Shown: positions 10,461-19,937, counted from the stretch's first letter. The stretch: 64,000 nt of DNA from Mycobacterium cookii (GCF_010727945.1 NZ_AP022569.1:4464001-4528000), one strand, 5' to 3'. Program-made: numbers and translations. The notes: generated by a model from the sequence alone, not told the origin.

Positions 10461-11660
10461 GTGGCCCGCAACGTCTGGTTCGAGACGGTCGCCATTGCGC
10501 AGCAGCGCGCGAAGCGCCGGCTGCCAAAGTCGTCCTACGCCGCGCTGGTGGCCGCCAGTGAGAAGGGGCTGACGGTCTCCGACAACGTCGAGGCGTTCGG
10601 CGAACTTGGTTTCGCCCCGCATGTCGTCGGCGCGGTGGAGAAGCGCGATTTGTCGACAACCGTTATGGGACAAGATATTTCATTACCGGTGATCATCTCG
10701 CCCACCGGTGTGCAGGCAGTCGATCCGGACGGCGAGGTGGCGGTCGCCCGGGCAGCAGCGGCGCGTGGCACGGCGATGGGACTGTCCTCGTTCGCCAGCA
10801 AGCCGATCGAGGAAGTGATCGCCGCCAATCCCAAGCTGTTCTTCCAGGTCTATTGGTCGGGCGGACGTGACGTGATCGAGCAGCGTGTCGAGCGGGCTCG
10901 GCAGGCCGGCGCGGTCGGTCTGATCGTGACCACCGATTGGTCGTTCTCGCACGGGCGTGACTGGGGTAGTCCGAAGATTCCCGAACAGATGGACCTGCGG
11001 ACCATGCTGCGGATGTCGCCGGAGGTGATCACTCGTCCGGGCTGGCTGTGGCGGTTCGGCAAGACACTGCGTCCGCCGGACCTGCGGGTACCCAACCTGG
11101 CCGGCCGAGGTGAGCCCGGGCCGCCGTTCTTCGCGGCCTACGGCGAGTGGATGGGGACGCCGCCGCCGACCTGGGCGGACATCGCCTGGTTGCGCGAGCT
11201 GTGGGGCGGTCCGTTCATGCTCAAGGGTGTTATGCGGGTCGATGACGCGAAAAAGGCTGTCGATGCCGGTGTTTCGGCGATTTCGGTGTCGAACCACGGC
11301 GGTAACAACCTGGACGGCACTCCGGCGTCGATTCGGGCGTTGCCCGCCGTCGCCGACGCGGTCGGCGACCAGGTCGAGGTTTTGCTGGACGGTGGTATCC
11401 GGCGCGGCAGCGATGTGGTCAAGGCGCTCGCCCTGGGCGCTCGTGCGGTGATGATCGGCCGCGCCTACCTCTGGGGTCTGGCTGCCGCCGGGCAGGCCGG
11501 CGTCGAGAATGTGCTCGACATTTTGCACGGCGGTATCGACTCGGCCTTGATGGGTCTGGCGCGGGCGTCGGTGCACGACCTGAATCCGGATGACGTTTTG
11601 GTGCCGCCCGGGTTCGGCCGCGTGCTCGGTAGCTCGGCCGCGGAGTCACAGCTCTCGTAG
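10461..11660 (+). CDS. mftD: Mycofactocin FMN oxidase MftD
   Basis: A 399-aa FMN-dependent alpha-hydroxyacid-dehydrogenase-fold protein. It has the catalytic His in SVSNHGGNNLDG, the N1-binding Lys in MLKGVM, the FMN phosphate site in LLDGGIRRGSDVV and GARAVMIGRAYLWG. In mycofactocin maturation it oxidatively deaminates AHDP to premycofactocin. GTG start at 10461, 2 bp after mftC. A 141-bp gap follows before mftE, the largest break inside the cluster. Confidence 0.96.
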   Translation: MARNVWFETVAIAQQRAKRRLPKSSYAALVAASEKGLTVSDNVEAFGELGFAPHVVGAVEKRDLSTTVMGQDISLPVIISPTGVQAVDPDGEVAVARAAAARGTAMGLSSFASKPIEEVIAANPKLFFQVYWSGGRDVIEQRVERARQAGAVGLIVTTDWSFSHGRDWGSPKIPEQMDLRTMLRMSPEVITRPGWLWRFGKTLRPPDLRVPNLAGRGEPGPPFFAAYGEWMGTPPPTWADIAWLRELWGGPFMLKGVMRVDDAKKAVDAGVSAISVSNHGGNNLDGTPASIRALPAVADAVGDQVEVLLDGGIRRGSDVVKALALGARAVMIGRAYLWGLAAAGQAGVENVLDILHGGIDSALMGLARASVHDLNPDDVLVPPGFGRVLGSSAAESQLS

Positions 11661-11801
11661 CAGCACGCAACGGCCGACGCCGGGCGCGGGACCAGCGAGC
11701 AGCGTGATACTCACGGGACGGGCGTGGCGGCGCCGGCCGCGCCGAGTGAACGTGCCGCGATAAATATTTTTTCCGGTGCGCCAACAATCAGTGCACGACA
11801 G
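11661..11801. promoter_or_regulatory. Gap between mftD and mftE with AT-rich tract
   Basis: A 141-bp gap in an otherwise overlapping operon. A GC-rich dyad (GGCGGCGCCGGCCGCGCC, about 11727-11744) is followed at 11758-11773 by GATAAATATTTTTTCC, very AT-rich for this genome, and then mftE. The combination could be a weak terminator or attenuator plus an internal promoter for mftEFG. The role is inferred from composition only. Confidence 0.4.
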
Positions 11802-12551
11802 GTGAATTCGGCTTACCATTCCCGAGTGGCAGTGCGCGCCGACCTGGGGAGCTCGACGTCGAGCCAGCTGCAGAGTATGCCGTGCGGGCTGACGATACCG
11901 GTCGGATCGACCGAGCAGCATGGCCCCCACCTGCCCTTGGACACCGATACCCGGATCGCCACGGCCGTCGCACGCGGCGTCACGGCCCGGTTGAACCAGG
12001 CGCCCCAGGACCCGCTGCACTGGACGACGGCGCCCGCGATCGCCTATGGCGACAGCGGTGAGCATCAGAGCTTCCCCGGAACAATCTCCATAGGAACTGA
12101 CGCCCTGACCGCACTGCTGGTGGAGTTCGGCAGGTCAGCCACCTGCTGGGCGCAGCGTCTGGTCTTCGTCAACGGCCACGGCGGCAACGTCGCGGCGCTG
12201 AGTCGCGCAGTGCGCCTGCTGCGGTCCGAAGGACGCGACGCCGCATGGTCGCCGTGCGCGGTGGCGGACGGCGACGCGCACGCCGGCCATACAGAAACTT
12301 CAGTATTACTGCATATTTCGCCGGCCGACGTGCTGACCGACCGCTGGCGCGCCGGCAACGATGCACCGCTGTCCGACCTGATGCCGTCGATGCGGCGCGG
12401 GGGAGTCGCGGCGGTCAGCGAGGTCGGCGTGCTGGGCGACCCGACCACGGCCACCGCCGCCGACGGTGAGCGGATTCTGGCCGAACTCATCGGCGATTGC
12501 TTGCGCCGTGTCCGACAGTGGGCTCCGGCGACGAACGGGATGCTCATATGA
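11802..12551 (+). CDS. mftE: Mycofactocin peptidase MftE
   Basis: A 249-aa creatininase-family metallopeptidase that releases AHDP from the modified MftA C-terminus. Metal ligands are visible in [21 protein letters not shown] (Glu, His, Asp), VNGHGGN and HAGHTETS. The GTG at 11802 is chosen because it gives the conserved N-terminus (NSAYHSRV) and family length; the frame is open farther upstream but through non-coding-looking sequence. The ATG of mftF overlaps the stop (ATGA). Confidence 0.94.
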   Translation: MNSAYHSRVAVRADLGSSTSSQLQSMPCGLTIPVGSTEQHGPHLPLDTDTRIATAVARGVTARLNQAPQDPLHWTTAPAIAYGDSGEHQSFPGTISIGTDALTALLVEFGRSATCWAQRLVFVNGHGGNVAALSRAVRLLRSEGRDAAWSPCAVADGDAHAGHTETSVLLHISPADVLTDRWRAGNDAPLSDLMPSMRRGGVAAVSEVGVLGDPTTATAADGERILAELIGDCLRRVRQWAPATNGMLI

Positions 12552-13960
12552 GCCAGGCGCGATTGCCGGACGGATTTGCCGTGCAAGTCGACCGGCGGGT
12601 CAGGGTGCTCAATCAAGGCTCGGCTTTGCTGGGCGGGTCACCCACCCGGCTGCTGCGGTTGGCGCCGGCCGCTCAGGACATGATCGCCGACGGTCGGCTC
12701 AAGGTCCGCGACGCGGTGACCGCCGAGCTGGCCCGCACCCTGCTTGATGCGACGGTGGCCCACCCGCGACCTGCGGGTGGGCCGTCGCATCGCGATGTGA
12801 CCGTCGTAATCCCGGTGCGGGACAACGTCATTGGCCTACGCCGATTGCTTCTCGGGTTGCGGGGTCTGCGGGTCGTCGTGGTGGACGACGGCTCCCAGAC
12901 ACCCATCCGGCAAGAGGACTTCTCGGGTGCGCACTGCAACATCGAGGTCGTGCGGCACCCGCAGAGCAGAGGTCCTGCCGCGGCCCGCAACACCGGCCTG
13001 GCCGCGTGCGGCACTGGCTACGTCGCCTTCATGGACTCCGACGTCGTACCACGCCGCGGCTGGCTGGAAGCGCTGCTGGGTCATTTCTGCGACCCCACCG
13101 TGGCACTGGTCGCCCCGCGGATCGTCGGGCTGTCGCAAACCGACCATTTGGTGGCGCGCTACGAGGCGGTGCGTTCGTCGCTGGACCTCGGTCAGCGGGA
13201 AGCTCCGGTGATGCCCTACACCAGCGTCTCGTACGTGCCGAGCGCCGCAATCATCTGCCGCACTTCGACATTGCGAGACATCGGCGGGTTCGACGAGACC
13301 ATGCGCTCCGGGGAGGACGTCGACCTGTGCTGGCGGCTTGTCGAAGCCGGCGCCCGGTTGCGGTACGAGCCGGTCGCCCAGGTGGCACACGACCACCGGA
13401 CCGAGTTGCGGGACTGGGTCACCCGCAAGGCCTTTTACGGCGGCTCGGCGGCCCCGCTGTCGGTGCGTCACCCGGACAAGATCGCACCGCTGATGATCTC
13501 CGGGTGGGCGCTGACGGCATGGATCCTGATGGCCGTCGGCTCGACGTTCGGCTACCTCGCGTCGCTCTTCGTCGCCGCGCTCACGGGGCGCCGGATCGCC
13601 AAAGCCATCCAAGTGCCCGACACCCAGGTGTCGGACGTCCTGGCGGTGGCCGCCCGCAGCCTGTGGTCGGCGGCGATGCAGCTTGCGTCGGCGATCTGCC
13701 GGCACTACTGGCCGGTGGCCCTGCTCGCTGCCCTTGCCTGGCGGCCGTGCCGCCGGGTCGTGCTGGTGGCTGCTGTCGTGGACGGGGTGGTCGACTGGGC
13801 CAGTCGCCGGCAGTCCGCCGACGAAGAGGCCAGGCCGATCGGACTGCTGACCTACCTGCTGCTCAAGCGCATCGACGACCTCGCCTACGGGCTGGGGCTC
13901 TGGTACGGCGTGGTGCGGGAACGCAATCTCGGGCCGCTCAAGCCACAGATTCGGGTCTGA
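12548..13960 (+). CDS. mftF: Mycofactocin glycosyltransferase MftF
   Basis: A 470-aa family 2 glycosyltransferase that adds beta-1,4-glucose units to premycofactocin. The GT2 start is [10 protein letters not shown] (about residue 80), the metal-binding DxD is [12 protein letters not shown], and the acceptor-side GEDVDLCWR follows. The N-terminal 75 residues resemble a small PqqD/MftB-like domain, and the C-terminal part has three or more hydrophobic segments that tether it to the membrane. Length is that of the M. tuberculosis protein. Translationally coupled to mftE by ATGA. The coding sequence contains a strong hairpin at 12746-12791. Confidence 0.95.
   Translation: MSQARLPDGFAVQVDRRVRVLNQGSALLGGSPTRLLRLAPAAQDMIADGRLKVRDAVTAELARTLLDATVAHPRPAGGPSHRDVTVVIPVRDNVIGLRRLLLGLRGLRVVVVDDGSQTPIRQEDFSGAHCNIEVVRHPQSRGPAAARNTGLAACGTGYVAFMDSDVVPRRGWLEALLGHFCDPTVALVAPRIVGLSQTDHLVARYEAVRSSLDLGQREAPVMPYTSVSYVPSAAIICRTSTLRDIGGFDETMRSGEDVDLCWRLVEAGARLRYEPVAQVAHDHRTELRDWVTRKAFYGGSAAPLSVRHPDKIAPLMISGWALTAWILMAVGSTFGYLASLFVAALTGRRIAKAIQVPDTQVSDVLAVAARSLWSAAMQLASAICRHYWPVALLAALAWRPCRRVVLVAAVVDGVVDWASRRQSADEEARPIGLLTYLLLKRIDDLAYGLGLWYGVVRERNLGPLKPQIRV
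12746..12791 (+). repeat. 46-nt hairpin inside mftF
   Basis: Two perfect stem blocks: an 8-bp outer stem (12746-12753 with 12784-12791) and an 11-bp inner stem GGCCCACCCGC/GCGGGTGGGCC (12757-12767 with 12773-12783). The loop is GACCT and there is a 3-nt bulge. It encodes the linker before the GT2 domain. Confidence 0.7.
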
Positions 13961-13990
13961 ATCCTGTCCGTTGCGGCGCGGCACAGCGAT

Positions 13991-15409
13991 GTGTTGATCA
14001 TCGGTGCTGGAAGTGCTGGATCCGTTGTCGCAAACCGCCTTTCGGCCGACTCGAGCTGTAAGGTCACCGTGTTGGAGGCCGGCGTCGGGCTATCCGACCC
14101 GGCGTTGCGGGCCGAGACGGCCAATGGGCTGCGACTGCCGATCGGGGCTGCGAGCCCGCTGGTCCAGCGCTATGAGACCCGACTGACCGATCGGCCGGCC
14201 CGCCACACCGCGATTGTGCGGGGCGCCACGGTCGGCGGCTCGGGCGCCGTCAACGGTGGATATTTCTGCCGGGGTCTGCGCCGCGACTTCGACGGTTACC
14301 GGGTGCCTGGCTGGGCGTGGTCGGAGGTCGCCGGACACTTTTGCGCTATCGAGACCGACCTGGATTTCAGCGGCCCCGCCCATGGCGACTCTGGACCGAT
14401 CCCAGTTCGCAGGACGCGCGAAATCATAGGTAGCACAGCTTCTTTCGTTGACGCGGCGCGGGACAACGGATTCGAGTGGATACCCGATCTCAACAACGTG
14501 AGCGACGGTGACGGACTCCCGTCGGGAGTCGGGGCGGTCCCGCTCAACATCGTCGACGGCGCGCGCGTCGGCCCGGGCGCCGGCTTCCTCCTGCCCGTGC
14601 TGCAACGTCGCAATCTCGCGCTGGTCACCCAGACCCGTGCGGCGCGGGTGCGATTCTCGGGCAGTCGCGCCGTCGGCGTCGATGCCGTCGGTCCGGCCGG
14701 GCCGGTCTCGCTGACCGCAGACCGCATCGTGCTCTGCGCCGGCGCGATCGAATCAGCCCACCTGCTCATGTTGTCCGGCGTCGGGGACGAGGTCGTGCTG
14801 CGGGCGGCAGGGGTGCAGGTGGTGGTCCGGTTGCCGGTCGGCGTGGCCTGCAGTGACCATCCGGAATGGGTGCTTCCAACCGGTTGGGAAATCGCAGCCG
14901 GCCGGTCGCCGCTCGAAGTCGTGCTGACCACACCGGATGACATTGAAATCCGGCCCTACACCGGAGGATTCGTGGCGATGACTGGCGACGGCACAACCGG
15001 CCACCCGGACTGGCCACACATCGGCGTCGCGCTGATGCGGCCGCTGGCCCGGGGACGGGTCAGGTTGGTCTCCGCGGACCCGCTGGTGCCCCCGACGATC
15101 GAGCACCGCTACGACAGTGAGCCCGGCGATCTCGCCGCACTGCAACACGGGTGTGAGCTGGCTCGCTCATTGGTCAGCCGGACAACCGAACTCGGTGAGC
15201 CCGCATGGTCGACCTCCCAGCACCTCTGTGGCACCGCCCCGATGGGCTGCGCGCAGGACCCGACGGCTGTCGTCGACCCGCAGTGTCGGGTGCACGGCAT
15301 CGAGAACCTCTGGGTGATCGATGGGTCGGTGCTGCCGACCACGACCAGTCGCGGCCCGCACGCCAGCATCACGATGCTCGGTCACCGGGCCGCGGAGTTC
15401 GTTCGCTGA
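13991..15409 (+). CDS. mftG: Mycofactocin-associated GMC dehydrogenase MftG
   Basis: A 472-aa FAD-dependent GMC oxidoreductase that reoxidises mycofactocinol and feeds electrons to the respiratory chain. The FAD-binding GxGxxG is LIIGAGSAGSVVANRL at the very N-terminus, with RGATVGGSGAVNGG and the C-terminal catalytic His in HLCGTAPMG and SRGPHASI. GTG at 13991 places the Rossmann strand directly at the start, which is very short. The frame has a stop at 13958, so the only longer option is a CTG at 13964 that would add nine residues ending in SD, as in homologues. The true start may be that CTG. Confidence 0.93.
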   Translation: MLIIGAGSAGSVVANRLSADSSCKVTVLEAGVGLSDPALRAETANGLRLPIGAASPLVQRYETRLTDRPARHTAIVRGATVGGSGAVNGGYFCRGLRRDFDGYRVPGWAWSEVAGHFCAIETDLDFSGPAHGDSGPIPVRRTREIIGSTASFVDAARDNGFEWIPDLNNVSDGDGLPSGVGAVPLNIVDGARVGPGAGFLLPVLQRRNLALVTQTRAARVRFSGSRAVGVDAVGPAGPVSLTADRIVLCAGAIESAHLLMLSGVGDEVVLRAAGVQVVVRLPVGVACSDHPEWVLPTGWEIAAGRSPLEVVLTTPDDIEIRPYTGGFVAMTGDGTTGHPDWPHIGVALMRPLARGRVRLVSADPLVPPTIEHRYDSEPGDLAALQHGCELARSLVSRTTELGEPAWSTSQHLCGTAPMGCAQDPTAVVDPQCRVHGIENLWVIDGSVLPTTTSRGPHASITMLGHRAAEFVR

Positions 15410-15447
15410 CCCATGGGCGTCGCCGGTCCACAGCGGGAGTAGTTTCG

Positions 15448-15483
15448 GACTATCAGTCTCGAAAGCGTCTTGCTCCTGAGCAA
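15448..15483. promoter_or_regulatory. Paired inverted repeats before TetR gene
   Basis: GACT-ATC-AGTC (15448-15458), flanked by TTTCG/CGAAA arms, and TTGCTC-CT-GAGCAA (15470-15483) lie just upstream of or over the start of the TetR gene. They are candidate autoregulatory sites. The second one overlaps the TTG start and precedes AAGGAGG. Confidence 0.4.
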
Positions 15484-16111
15484 GGAGGTGGTCATCATTG
15501 CCGACAGGACGGATCCACGACCGGCACGTTCTCGGGCTCGTCTGCTGGAAGCCGCCACCGCGCTGCTCCGCTCCGGTGGTCCCAGTGCAGTCACCGTCGA
15601 TGCGGTCACGCGTGGAGCCAACGTTGCCCGGGCCACCCTGTACCGCCACTTCCCGAGCGGAAACGATTTGCTGGCAGCGGCTTTCAACAGCCTGATACCG
15701 CCGGCGCCGATGCCGTCCGAGCAGGGCACGCTGCGCGATCGGCTGATCTCAGTGGTCGAGGCATTCGGTCAGTCGATCGCCGAAGCACCTGGAATGGTGT
15801 CCGCGATGAGTTGGCTGTCACTCGGTCGAGACCTGGAACAGTTGCCGGTATCGGATCAGACCCGGACCGCCGACAGCCCGGCGATCACCACCCTGCGCGA
15901 ACGTATCGCCCAGCAGTACGCCGCCCCGTTCGACGCGGTCTTCAACAGCCCCGACGCCGCCGAGCTCGGTGACATCGACCGGTCACGGGCAATCGCATTG
16001 TTGATCGGCCCGGTGGTGCTGGGGCGGCTGTCCACCCTGCCCGATTTCGACTATCGCGAATGCGCGCGGGCCGCCGTCGATGGGTTTCTGCACGTGCATG
16101 GTGCAAGGTAA
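15470..16111 (+). CDS. TetR family transcriptional regulator
   Basis: A protein of up to 213 aa with an N-terminal HTH (ARSRARLLEAATALLRSGGPSAVTVDAVTRGANVARATLYRHFPSGNDLLAAAF) and a C-terminal effector domain of the TetR_C type. The start is unclear: TTG at 15470 gives 213 aa, while GTG at 15488 sits on the AAGGAGG itself; both put the HTH close to the N-terminus. It follows mftG by about 60 bp on the same strand and converges on the P450 gene with a 5-bp gap. The target is unknown; the palindrome before the P450 is one candidate. Confidence 0.85.
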   Translation: MLLSKEVVIIADRTDPRPARSRARLLEAATALLRSGGPSAVTVDAVTRGANVARATLYRHFPSGNDLLAAAFNSLIPPAPMPSEQGTLRDRLISVVEAFGQSIAEAPGMVSAMSWLSLGRDLEQLPVSDQTRTADSPAITTLRERIAQQYAAPFDAVFNSPDAAELGDIDRSRAIALLIGPVVLGRLSTLPDFDYRECARAAVDGFLHVHGAR

Positions 16112-16116
16112 TTCGC

Positions 16117-17367
16117 TCAACGAAGCTCATAGCTGATCGGCAGGTGCTTGAGACCGCCGACGAACGTCGTCGCGATCAGCTCGGGCTGACCGTTAAGCTC
16201 GATCGACTTCAACCGTGGCAGCAGTTCGGAGAAGAAGCTGCTGACCTCCATCCGGGCCAGCGCGGCGCCCAGACAGAATTGCACCCCGTAACCGAACGCC
16301 AGGTGCTTGTTGGGGTCGCGGCCGACGTCGAAGCGGAACGGGTCGGTGAACACCTCTTCGTCACGGTTGGCGGACACGTAGGACAGATACACCGACTCGC
16401 CCTCGGCGATCGGCACTCCGCGCACCGTGGTGTCCGCGGTGGCGGTGCGCATGAACTCTTTGACCGGAGTCACCCAACGGATCATCTCCTCGGTGGCCAG
16501 CGGCATCAGATCAAGGTTGTCGGACAAGCGCTTTCGTTGATCCGGGTTGTCGATGAGGGCCTGCAGCCCGCCGGCGATGGTCGCGCTGGTGGTGTCATGA
16601 CCCGCGCTGGCCACGATCACGTAGTACGACGCGGTGTCGACGTCGGACAGCGGTTCGCCGTCGACGCGGGCGTTGGCGATCGCCGACGCCAGGTCGTCGG
16701 TGGGATGCTCACGACGCGACGCGGTGAGCGCGCTGAAGTAGCCGAAGAATTCGAGCAGCACCTGCAGTTGCTCGTCGAGGCTGGTGCCGCGACGGAACTC
16801 GGCGTCGTCGCCACCGAACAGCTCCTGCGTCAGCTTGAGCATGCGGGAGAAGTCCGATTCGGGTAGCCCGAGCAGCGACATGATCACGTAGAGCGGGTAA
16901 TTCACCGCGACCTCCTGCACGAAGTCGCACTCGTTACCCGCATTCGCCATCTTGTCGACGAAGATCTTGGCCAGCTCGTCGACGCGGATCTTGAGTGCCC
17001 GCATCGCCTTGGGCCGGAACCAGTCCGCGCCGATCGCCCGCACCACCCGGTGCTGCGGATCGTCCATGTGGATCAGCGTGCGCAGACCCATCCCGGCGTC
17101 CAACTGCGCGCGCGCCATGTCGTCGGCTTCGGCGGTGGCCAGCAACGGGCGCGGCTCGCTGATGAACAAGTCGTTGGCCCGCTCGATGTCCATGATGTCG
17201 GCGTGCTTGGTGATCGACCAGAATGGCCGGTAGGGCGGACAGTCGACCAGCGACACCGGAGCGTGCGCGCGCAGATGGGTCAGCGCCGCGTGCAGCCGCG
17301 GTTCGTCGGCGTAGGACGTCGGATCGGTGAATACTTTGGCGGCCTCGTCAATGATCGGTGTGCTCAT
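16117..17367 (-). CDS. Cytochrome P450
   Basis: A 416-aa bacterial class I P450. The I-helix oxygen-binding motif is ASAGHDTTSAT, the K-helix ExxR is EEMIR, and the haem-binding loop with Cys ligand is FGYGVQFCLGAALAR. The ATG at 17367 is preceded by GAGAGGG and is preferred to a GTG 12 bp upstream. The substrate is unknown; sequence flavour is that of mycobacterial steroid/fatty-acid P450 families, but I cannot assign a CYP number. It is divergent from a lipoprotein esterase across a gap with a perfect palindrome. Confidence 0.92.
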   Translation of the reverse strand: MSTPIIDEAAKVFTDPTSYADEPRLHAALTHLRAHAPVSLVDCPPYRPFWSITKHADIMDIERANDLFISEPRPLLATAEADDMARAQLDAGMGLRTLIHMDDPQHRVVRAIGADWFRPKAMRALKIRVDELAKIFVDKMANAGNECDFVQEVAVNYPLYVIMSLLGLPESDFSRMLKLTQELFGGDDAEFRRGTSLDEQLQVLLEFFGYFSALTASRREHPTDDLASAIANARVDGEPLSDVDTASYYVIVASAGHDTTSATIAGGLQALIDNPDQRKRLSDNLDLMPLATEEMIRWVTPVKEFMRTATADTTVRGVPIAEGESVYLSYVSANRDEEVFTDPFRFDVGRDPNKHLAFGYGVQFCLGAALARMEVSSFFSELLPRLKSIELNGQPELIATTFVGGLKHLPISYELR

Positions 17368-17392
17368 CTGCCCTCTCACCCGCCGGGTTGTT

Positions 17393-17404
17393 TGACACGT
17401 GTCA
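17393..17404. promoter_or_regulatory. Palindrome between P450 and esterase
   Basis: TGACACGTGTCA is a perfect 12-bp palindrome 25 bp upstream of the P450 start and 69 bp before the esterase GTG. It is the likely operator for a dimeric regulator acting on the P450 promoter. Confidence 0.5.
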
Positions 17405-17473
17405 CTGCGCCCAGTCTGTGCGATCGCGGATTATCGGATGACCGGTTTCCGGGAATCCGTAGGCTGTCGTTTC

Positions 17474-19114
17474 GTGCCGATCCGATCAGCCCGTCGCCGA
17501 CGGAGATGGGCCGCCGCGCTGGTGGTGGCCCTGACGGCGGCTGCGTGCGGACATGGCGCCGCCATCACCAAGCGAAAGGCCGAGCCGCCGTATGCCGGCC
17601 CGCTGGACGCCGGGGTCGTGAAAACATCGATGGGTTCGCTGCGCGGTATGGCCGCCGCGGATTACCGTGTGTTCCAAGGTATTCCGTATGCGGCTGCGCC
17701 GGTGGGGCCGCTGCGGTGGCAGTTGCCGCGGCCGGCCCCGAAGTGGCCGGGGATATTGGACGCGACCAAGCCCGGGCCGCAGTGCATGCAGGACACCGGG
17801 CCTGACCCACGGGTGGGCAAGCCGACCAGCGAAAACTGTCTCACGCTCAACGTGTGGACTCCGCCGCGTGGCCAACACGGCGAGAAGCGACCGGTGATGG
17901 TGTGGATCCACGGTGGCGGGTTCGTCAACGGCAGCGGCGACATCTATCACTCGCGCTCGCTGGTGGTGAAGGGCCACATCGTCGTTGTCACGATCAATTA
18001 TCGGTTGGGCGCGTTGGGATTTCTGGCCCACCCGTCGCTCGGACCGCCGGGCGACGTCGGGAACTACGGCCTTGCCGACCAGCAGGCCGCGCTGCGCTGG
18101 GTGCGCGACAACATCTCCGCGTTCGGCGGCGATCCGTTCAAAGTCACCATCGCCGGCGAATCCGCGGGTGGCATGTCGGTCTGCGATCACCTGGTCGCAC
18201 CCGGGTCGGTGGGGCTGTTCCGGGCGGCCATCATCCAGAGCGCGCCGTGTCAGGCGCAGGCCGACTTGGCGACCGGGCAGCGACGCAGCGTGGATTACGC
18301 GGCGCAGGCGGGCTGCCGCAATCCCGCCATCACGGCGGTCTGTCTGCGCGCGTTGCCTGCGGCGAGACTGGACCGTCCGCCCTGGTACTACCTCATCGGC
18401 GATTCCGACGGGCTGTCTGGTCCGGTCACCGGGGCGACGGTGCTGCCGGACGGCCCCTTCCCGGCGATCGCCACGGGCCGGGCTGCGCGCGTTCCGGTGT
18501 TGGTGGGCGTCAACCACGACGAGTTCACCATGTTCGCGGCGTTTCGGCATCGGAAGCTCGGTCGAGGAGTCGGGCTCGCTGAATACTCGCACGTGCTCGA
18601 CGAAATCTTCGGCGGCGACGGAGCCCCGATCATGGCGCACTATCCGCCTGACCATTTCGGCGGGGATGTGTCGCTGGCCTATTCCGCGGCGATCACCGAC
18701 GGCGTCTTTGCCTGCACCACAGACCGATTGGCGGATTCACTGAGCCGGAACGCACCGGTCTACGCCTACGAGTTCGACGATCCGCACGCGCCGGCGCCAG
18801 AGCCGTTGCGCGACGCGCCCTTTCCGGTCGGCGCCAGCCACTCGTTGGAACTGGCGTACCTGTTCAACGTCGGCGGCCTGGCGCCGTTCGATGCGGCACA
18901 GCAGGTGCTGTCCGACCAGATGATCAGCTACTGGACCCGTTTCGTCAGCACTGGCACGCCGAAAGCGCCTGGCCTGCCCGATTGGCCGGCCCAAGATGGC
19001 AGCCCCGACCACAAGTCCTGGATGTCGTTGCGGCCCAGTGAATCGCAGCTCATCGCCGACTTCGACGAGGAGCACCAGTGCCCGTTCTGGGCGTCGTTGA
19101 AAGGCCGATCGTGA
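17474..19114 (+). CDS. Type B carboxylesterase, probable lipoprotein
   Basis: A 546-aa carboxylesterase/lipase family protein. The GTG at 17474 gives a twin-Arg-rich n-region, a hydrophobic core and lipobox LTAAAC (Cys25), so it should be exported and lipid-anchored. The catalytic triad is visible as Ser in GESAGGMS, the acid in VNHDEFTMF and His in VGASHSLELAYLF; the oxyanion motif is HGGGFVNGS. Type B esterases hydrolyse acyl esters of alcohols, sterols or lipids. An upstream in-frame TTG/ATG would add residues before the signal peptide and is less likely. Its stop overlaps the next gene's GTG. Confidence 0.88.
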   Translation: MPIRSARRRRRWAAALVVALTAAACGHGAAITKRKAEPPYAGPLDAGVVKTSMGSLRGMAAADYRVFQGIPYAAAPVGPLRWQLPRPAPKWPGILDATKPGPQCMQDTGPDPRVGKPTSENCLTLNVWTPPRGQHGEKRPVMVWIHGGGFVNGSGDIYHSRSLVVKGHIVVVTINYRLGALGFLAHPSLGPPGDVGNYGLADQQAALRWVRDNISAFGGDPFKVTIAGESAGGMSVCDHLVAPGSVGLFRAAIIQSAPCQAQADLATGQRRSVDYAAQAGCRNPAITAVCLRALPAARLDRPPWYYLIGDSDGLSGPVTGATVLPDGPFPAIATGRAARVPVLVGVNHDEFTMFAAFRHRKLGRGVGLAEYSHVLDEIFGGDGAPIMAHYPPDHFGGDVSLAYSAAITDGVFACTTDRLADSLSRNAPVYAYEFDDPHAPAPEPLRDAPFPVGASHSLELAYLFNVGGLAPFDAAQQVLSDQMISYWTRFVSTGTPKAPGLPDWPAQDGSPDHKSWMSLRPSESQLIADFDEEHQCPFWASLKGRS

Positions 19115-19464
19115 GTACACCCGAACCGGGCGAGTTCGCTCGAGCATGGTCCGCGGCGTGGAACCATCGCGACGTCGAGGCTGTGCTCGCGCATTTCCAC
19201 GACGACGTCGTCTTCAGCTCCCCGGTCGCTGCCGAATTACTTCCTGGCACAGCAGGAGTCGTGCGCGGTAAAGCCGCGCTACGTGAGTACTGGTCGACGG
19301 CATTGGCTGCACATCCCGAGTTGCACTTCGACGTGCTGGGTGTCTACCGGGGCCAAGGTGTTCTGGTGATCAACTATCGCAACGAGCGCGGCGGACTGGT
19401 CAACGAGGTGCTGGAGTTCGACGGTGGCCTGGTGCGCCGCGGGCACGGCGCCTATCTGGACTAG
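19111..19464 (+). CDS. SnoaL-like / NTF2-fold protein
   Basis: A 117-aa single-domain NTF2-like protein (FARAWSAAWNHRDVEAVLAHFHDDVVFSSPVA...GKAALREYWSTAL), the cone-shaped fold used by SnoaL cyclases, delta5-3-ketosteroid isomerase and limonene epoxide hydrolase relatives. The GTG at 19111 overlaps the esterase stop (GTGA), giving a coupled pair. No specific catalytic residues can be assigned. It ends tail-to-tail with the next gene, sharing CTAG. Confidence 0.75.
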   Translation: MSTPEPGEFARAWSAAWNHRDVEAVLAHFHDDVVFSSPVAAELLPGTAGVVRGKAALREYWSTALAAHPELHFDVLGVYRGQGVLVINYRNERGGLVNEVLEFDGGLVRRGHGAYLD

Positions 19465-19937
19465 CCGACCGGCGTGACCCATGTCGTGATGTCGGCGTGC
19501 ACCACCTCGGTGCCACTGCGGTCGGTCACGGTGACCGGCACGACCAGGTCGACACCCTCGGTGATGTCGGCAAAATCCGGTGGGTCCAACTGCGCCCGCG
19601 CCTGCAGCGACGTGGTGGCCTTGTCGAGGTAGTGCACTGTCATCGATTTAGGAATCCAGCGATGGCTGCGCGGGACAGTGGCTTCCATCAGCATCCCCAT
19701 CGCCATCTCCGCGGCGTTGCACGACGCGATCGCGTGCACGGTGTGCAGGTGGTTGTAGACCATGAACCACTTCGGGACCCGGACCTCGGCCAGGCCGGGT
19801 TCCATGCGGACCACATGCGGCAGCACCGAGGCGAAGTACGGGACGCGGGCCATCGCCGCCACCGAGAAAAGCCGGCTCCCGCCCGGTCGGCCGGCGAGGC
19901 GTTGCCATGCCGCATATGTGCTGGTGGAGCTCGTCAT
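19461..19937 (-). CDS. DUF4442 hotdog-fold (thioesterase-like) protein
   Basis: A 158-aa hotdog-fold protein of the DUF4442/PaaI-like group (VRVPKWFMVYNHLHTVHAIASCNAAEMAMGMLMEATVP...WIPKSMTVHYLDKATTSL). Such proteins often hydrolyse acyl-CoA or acyl-ACP thioesters. The N in NHLHTVHAIASCNAAE and the following E are typical for the fold's active site. The ATG at 19937 is chosen; the frame stays open upstream through the S10 leader but those codons have no homology to the fold. A palindrome 10 bp upstream suggests regulation by a dimeric repressor. Confidence 0.8.
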   Translation of the reverse strand: MTSSTSTYAAWQRLAGRPGGSRLFSVAAMARVPYFASVLPHVVRMEPGLAEVRVPKWFMVYNHLHTVHAIASCNAAEMAMGMLMEATVPRSHRWIPKSMTVHYLDKATTSLQARAQLDPPDFADITEGVDLVVPVTVTDRSGTEVVHADITTWVTPVG

